Positions 63,961 to 64,000 of a DNA stretch of 64,000 bases are shown piece after piece. The translations under genes were made by a program, and so were the position numbers. The stretch covers positions 133,078,029-133,142,028 of the forward strand of contig CM059187.1 in NCBI GenBank assembly GCA_030323885.1, in the 5' to 3' direction. Below the pieces are notes generated by a model. The model saw only the letters and a list, made by a program, of their open reading frames with translations. It was not told where the DNA came from and ran no database searches. Position 1 is the stretch's first letter, and each line of letters begins with the position of its first letter. Source of the DNA: Branchipolynoe longqiensis. Taxonomy: Eukaryota > Annelida > Polychaeta > Phyllodocida > Polynoidae.

Positions 63961-64000
63961 TTGTTGCTTCAGACTCATCATACACAGCCCCATCACACTC

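Overview
The window looks like a piece of a repeat-rich metazoan genome, most likely a marine invertebrate and plausibly a lophotrochozoan (mollusc or brachiopod type). That placement is an inference. It rests on very dense tRNA-derived SINEs, a second SINE family that opens with the 'tttaacgacnccnntagagcacattgatt' type of sequence I associate with mollusc-like genomes, DIRS-like, Ty3/gypsy-like and PIF/Harbinger elements, long strand-asymmetric simple-sequence arrays and a 500-base N scaffold gap. I see no host protein-coding gene that I can defend. Nearly every long open frame is either a transposable-element protein or translated low-complexity DNA. Family names used here (SINE-A/B/C, MITE-D/E/F/G/H, TRIM-P) are labels for this window only.

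Layout. 1-10,800: SINE-A copies in both orientations, one SINE-B, MITE-D copies, a pogo-like MITE, a CpG-rich promoter-like island (3.7-4.15 kb) running into a 1.3-kb C-rich tract, and MITE-E. 10.8-13.2 kb: a 50-bp satellite array with a complete 503-bp TRIM-P element inserted in it. 13.2-17.1 kb: two tandem, decayed tyrosine-recombinase retroelements (DIRS-like) on the minus strand with shared split repeats. 18.3-20.6 kb: a GT-rich array interrupted by a 5'-truncated LINE that carries RNase H. 21.0-24.3 kb: purine-rich, GTGGTGT and GGCGGGGC arrays. 25.3-30.7 kb: a broken Ty3/gypsy-like element (LTR, gag, zinc knuckle, protease, start of RT) split by a nearly intact LINE. 32-33.4 kb: a 91-bp minisatellite and a foldback element with 45-bp inverted repeats. 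35.4-41.4 kb: SINE-A copies, MITE-F, an LTR fragment, a MITE-D copy carrying two nested insertions (a Harbinger MITE and a second TRIM-P), and a 49-bp minisatellite. 44.2-49.8 kb: a Harbinger element with an intact DDE transposase and a two-exon MADF/Myb-like partner gene. 50-58 kb: C-rich, GT-rich and CA-rich arrays, MITE-E and MITE-G, and islands of unique sequence that could be cis-regulatory. 58.8-64 kb: a CT-rich tract, SINE-C, a LINE fragment inside a TATAG array, a 627-bp tandem duplication and more SINE-A.

How the parts relate. SINE-A (about 27 copies) has two different tRNA-like heads on one shared body. Its 3' tail resembles the 3' end of the RNase H LINE at 18.7-19.97 kb, which is therefore a candidate driver. 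TRIM-P is a non-coding mini-retrotransposon: 182-bp LTRs with TG...CA ends, 4-bp target duplications, a primer site resembling the complement of tRNA-His, a polypurine tract and, unusually, a complete tRNA-like pol III cassette inside each LTR. The autonomous Harbinger, its 690-bp MITE and the distinct MITE-F all carry the same 20-bp imperfect palindrome near one end, each time flanked by arms made of that family's own short motif.
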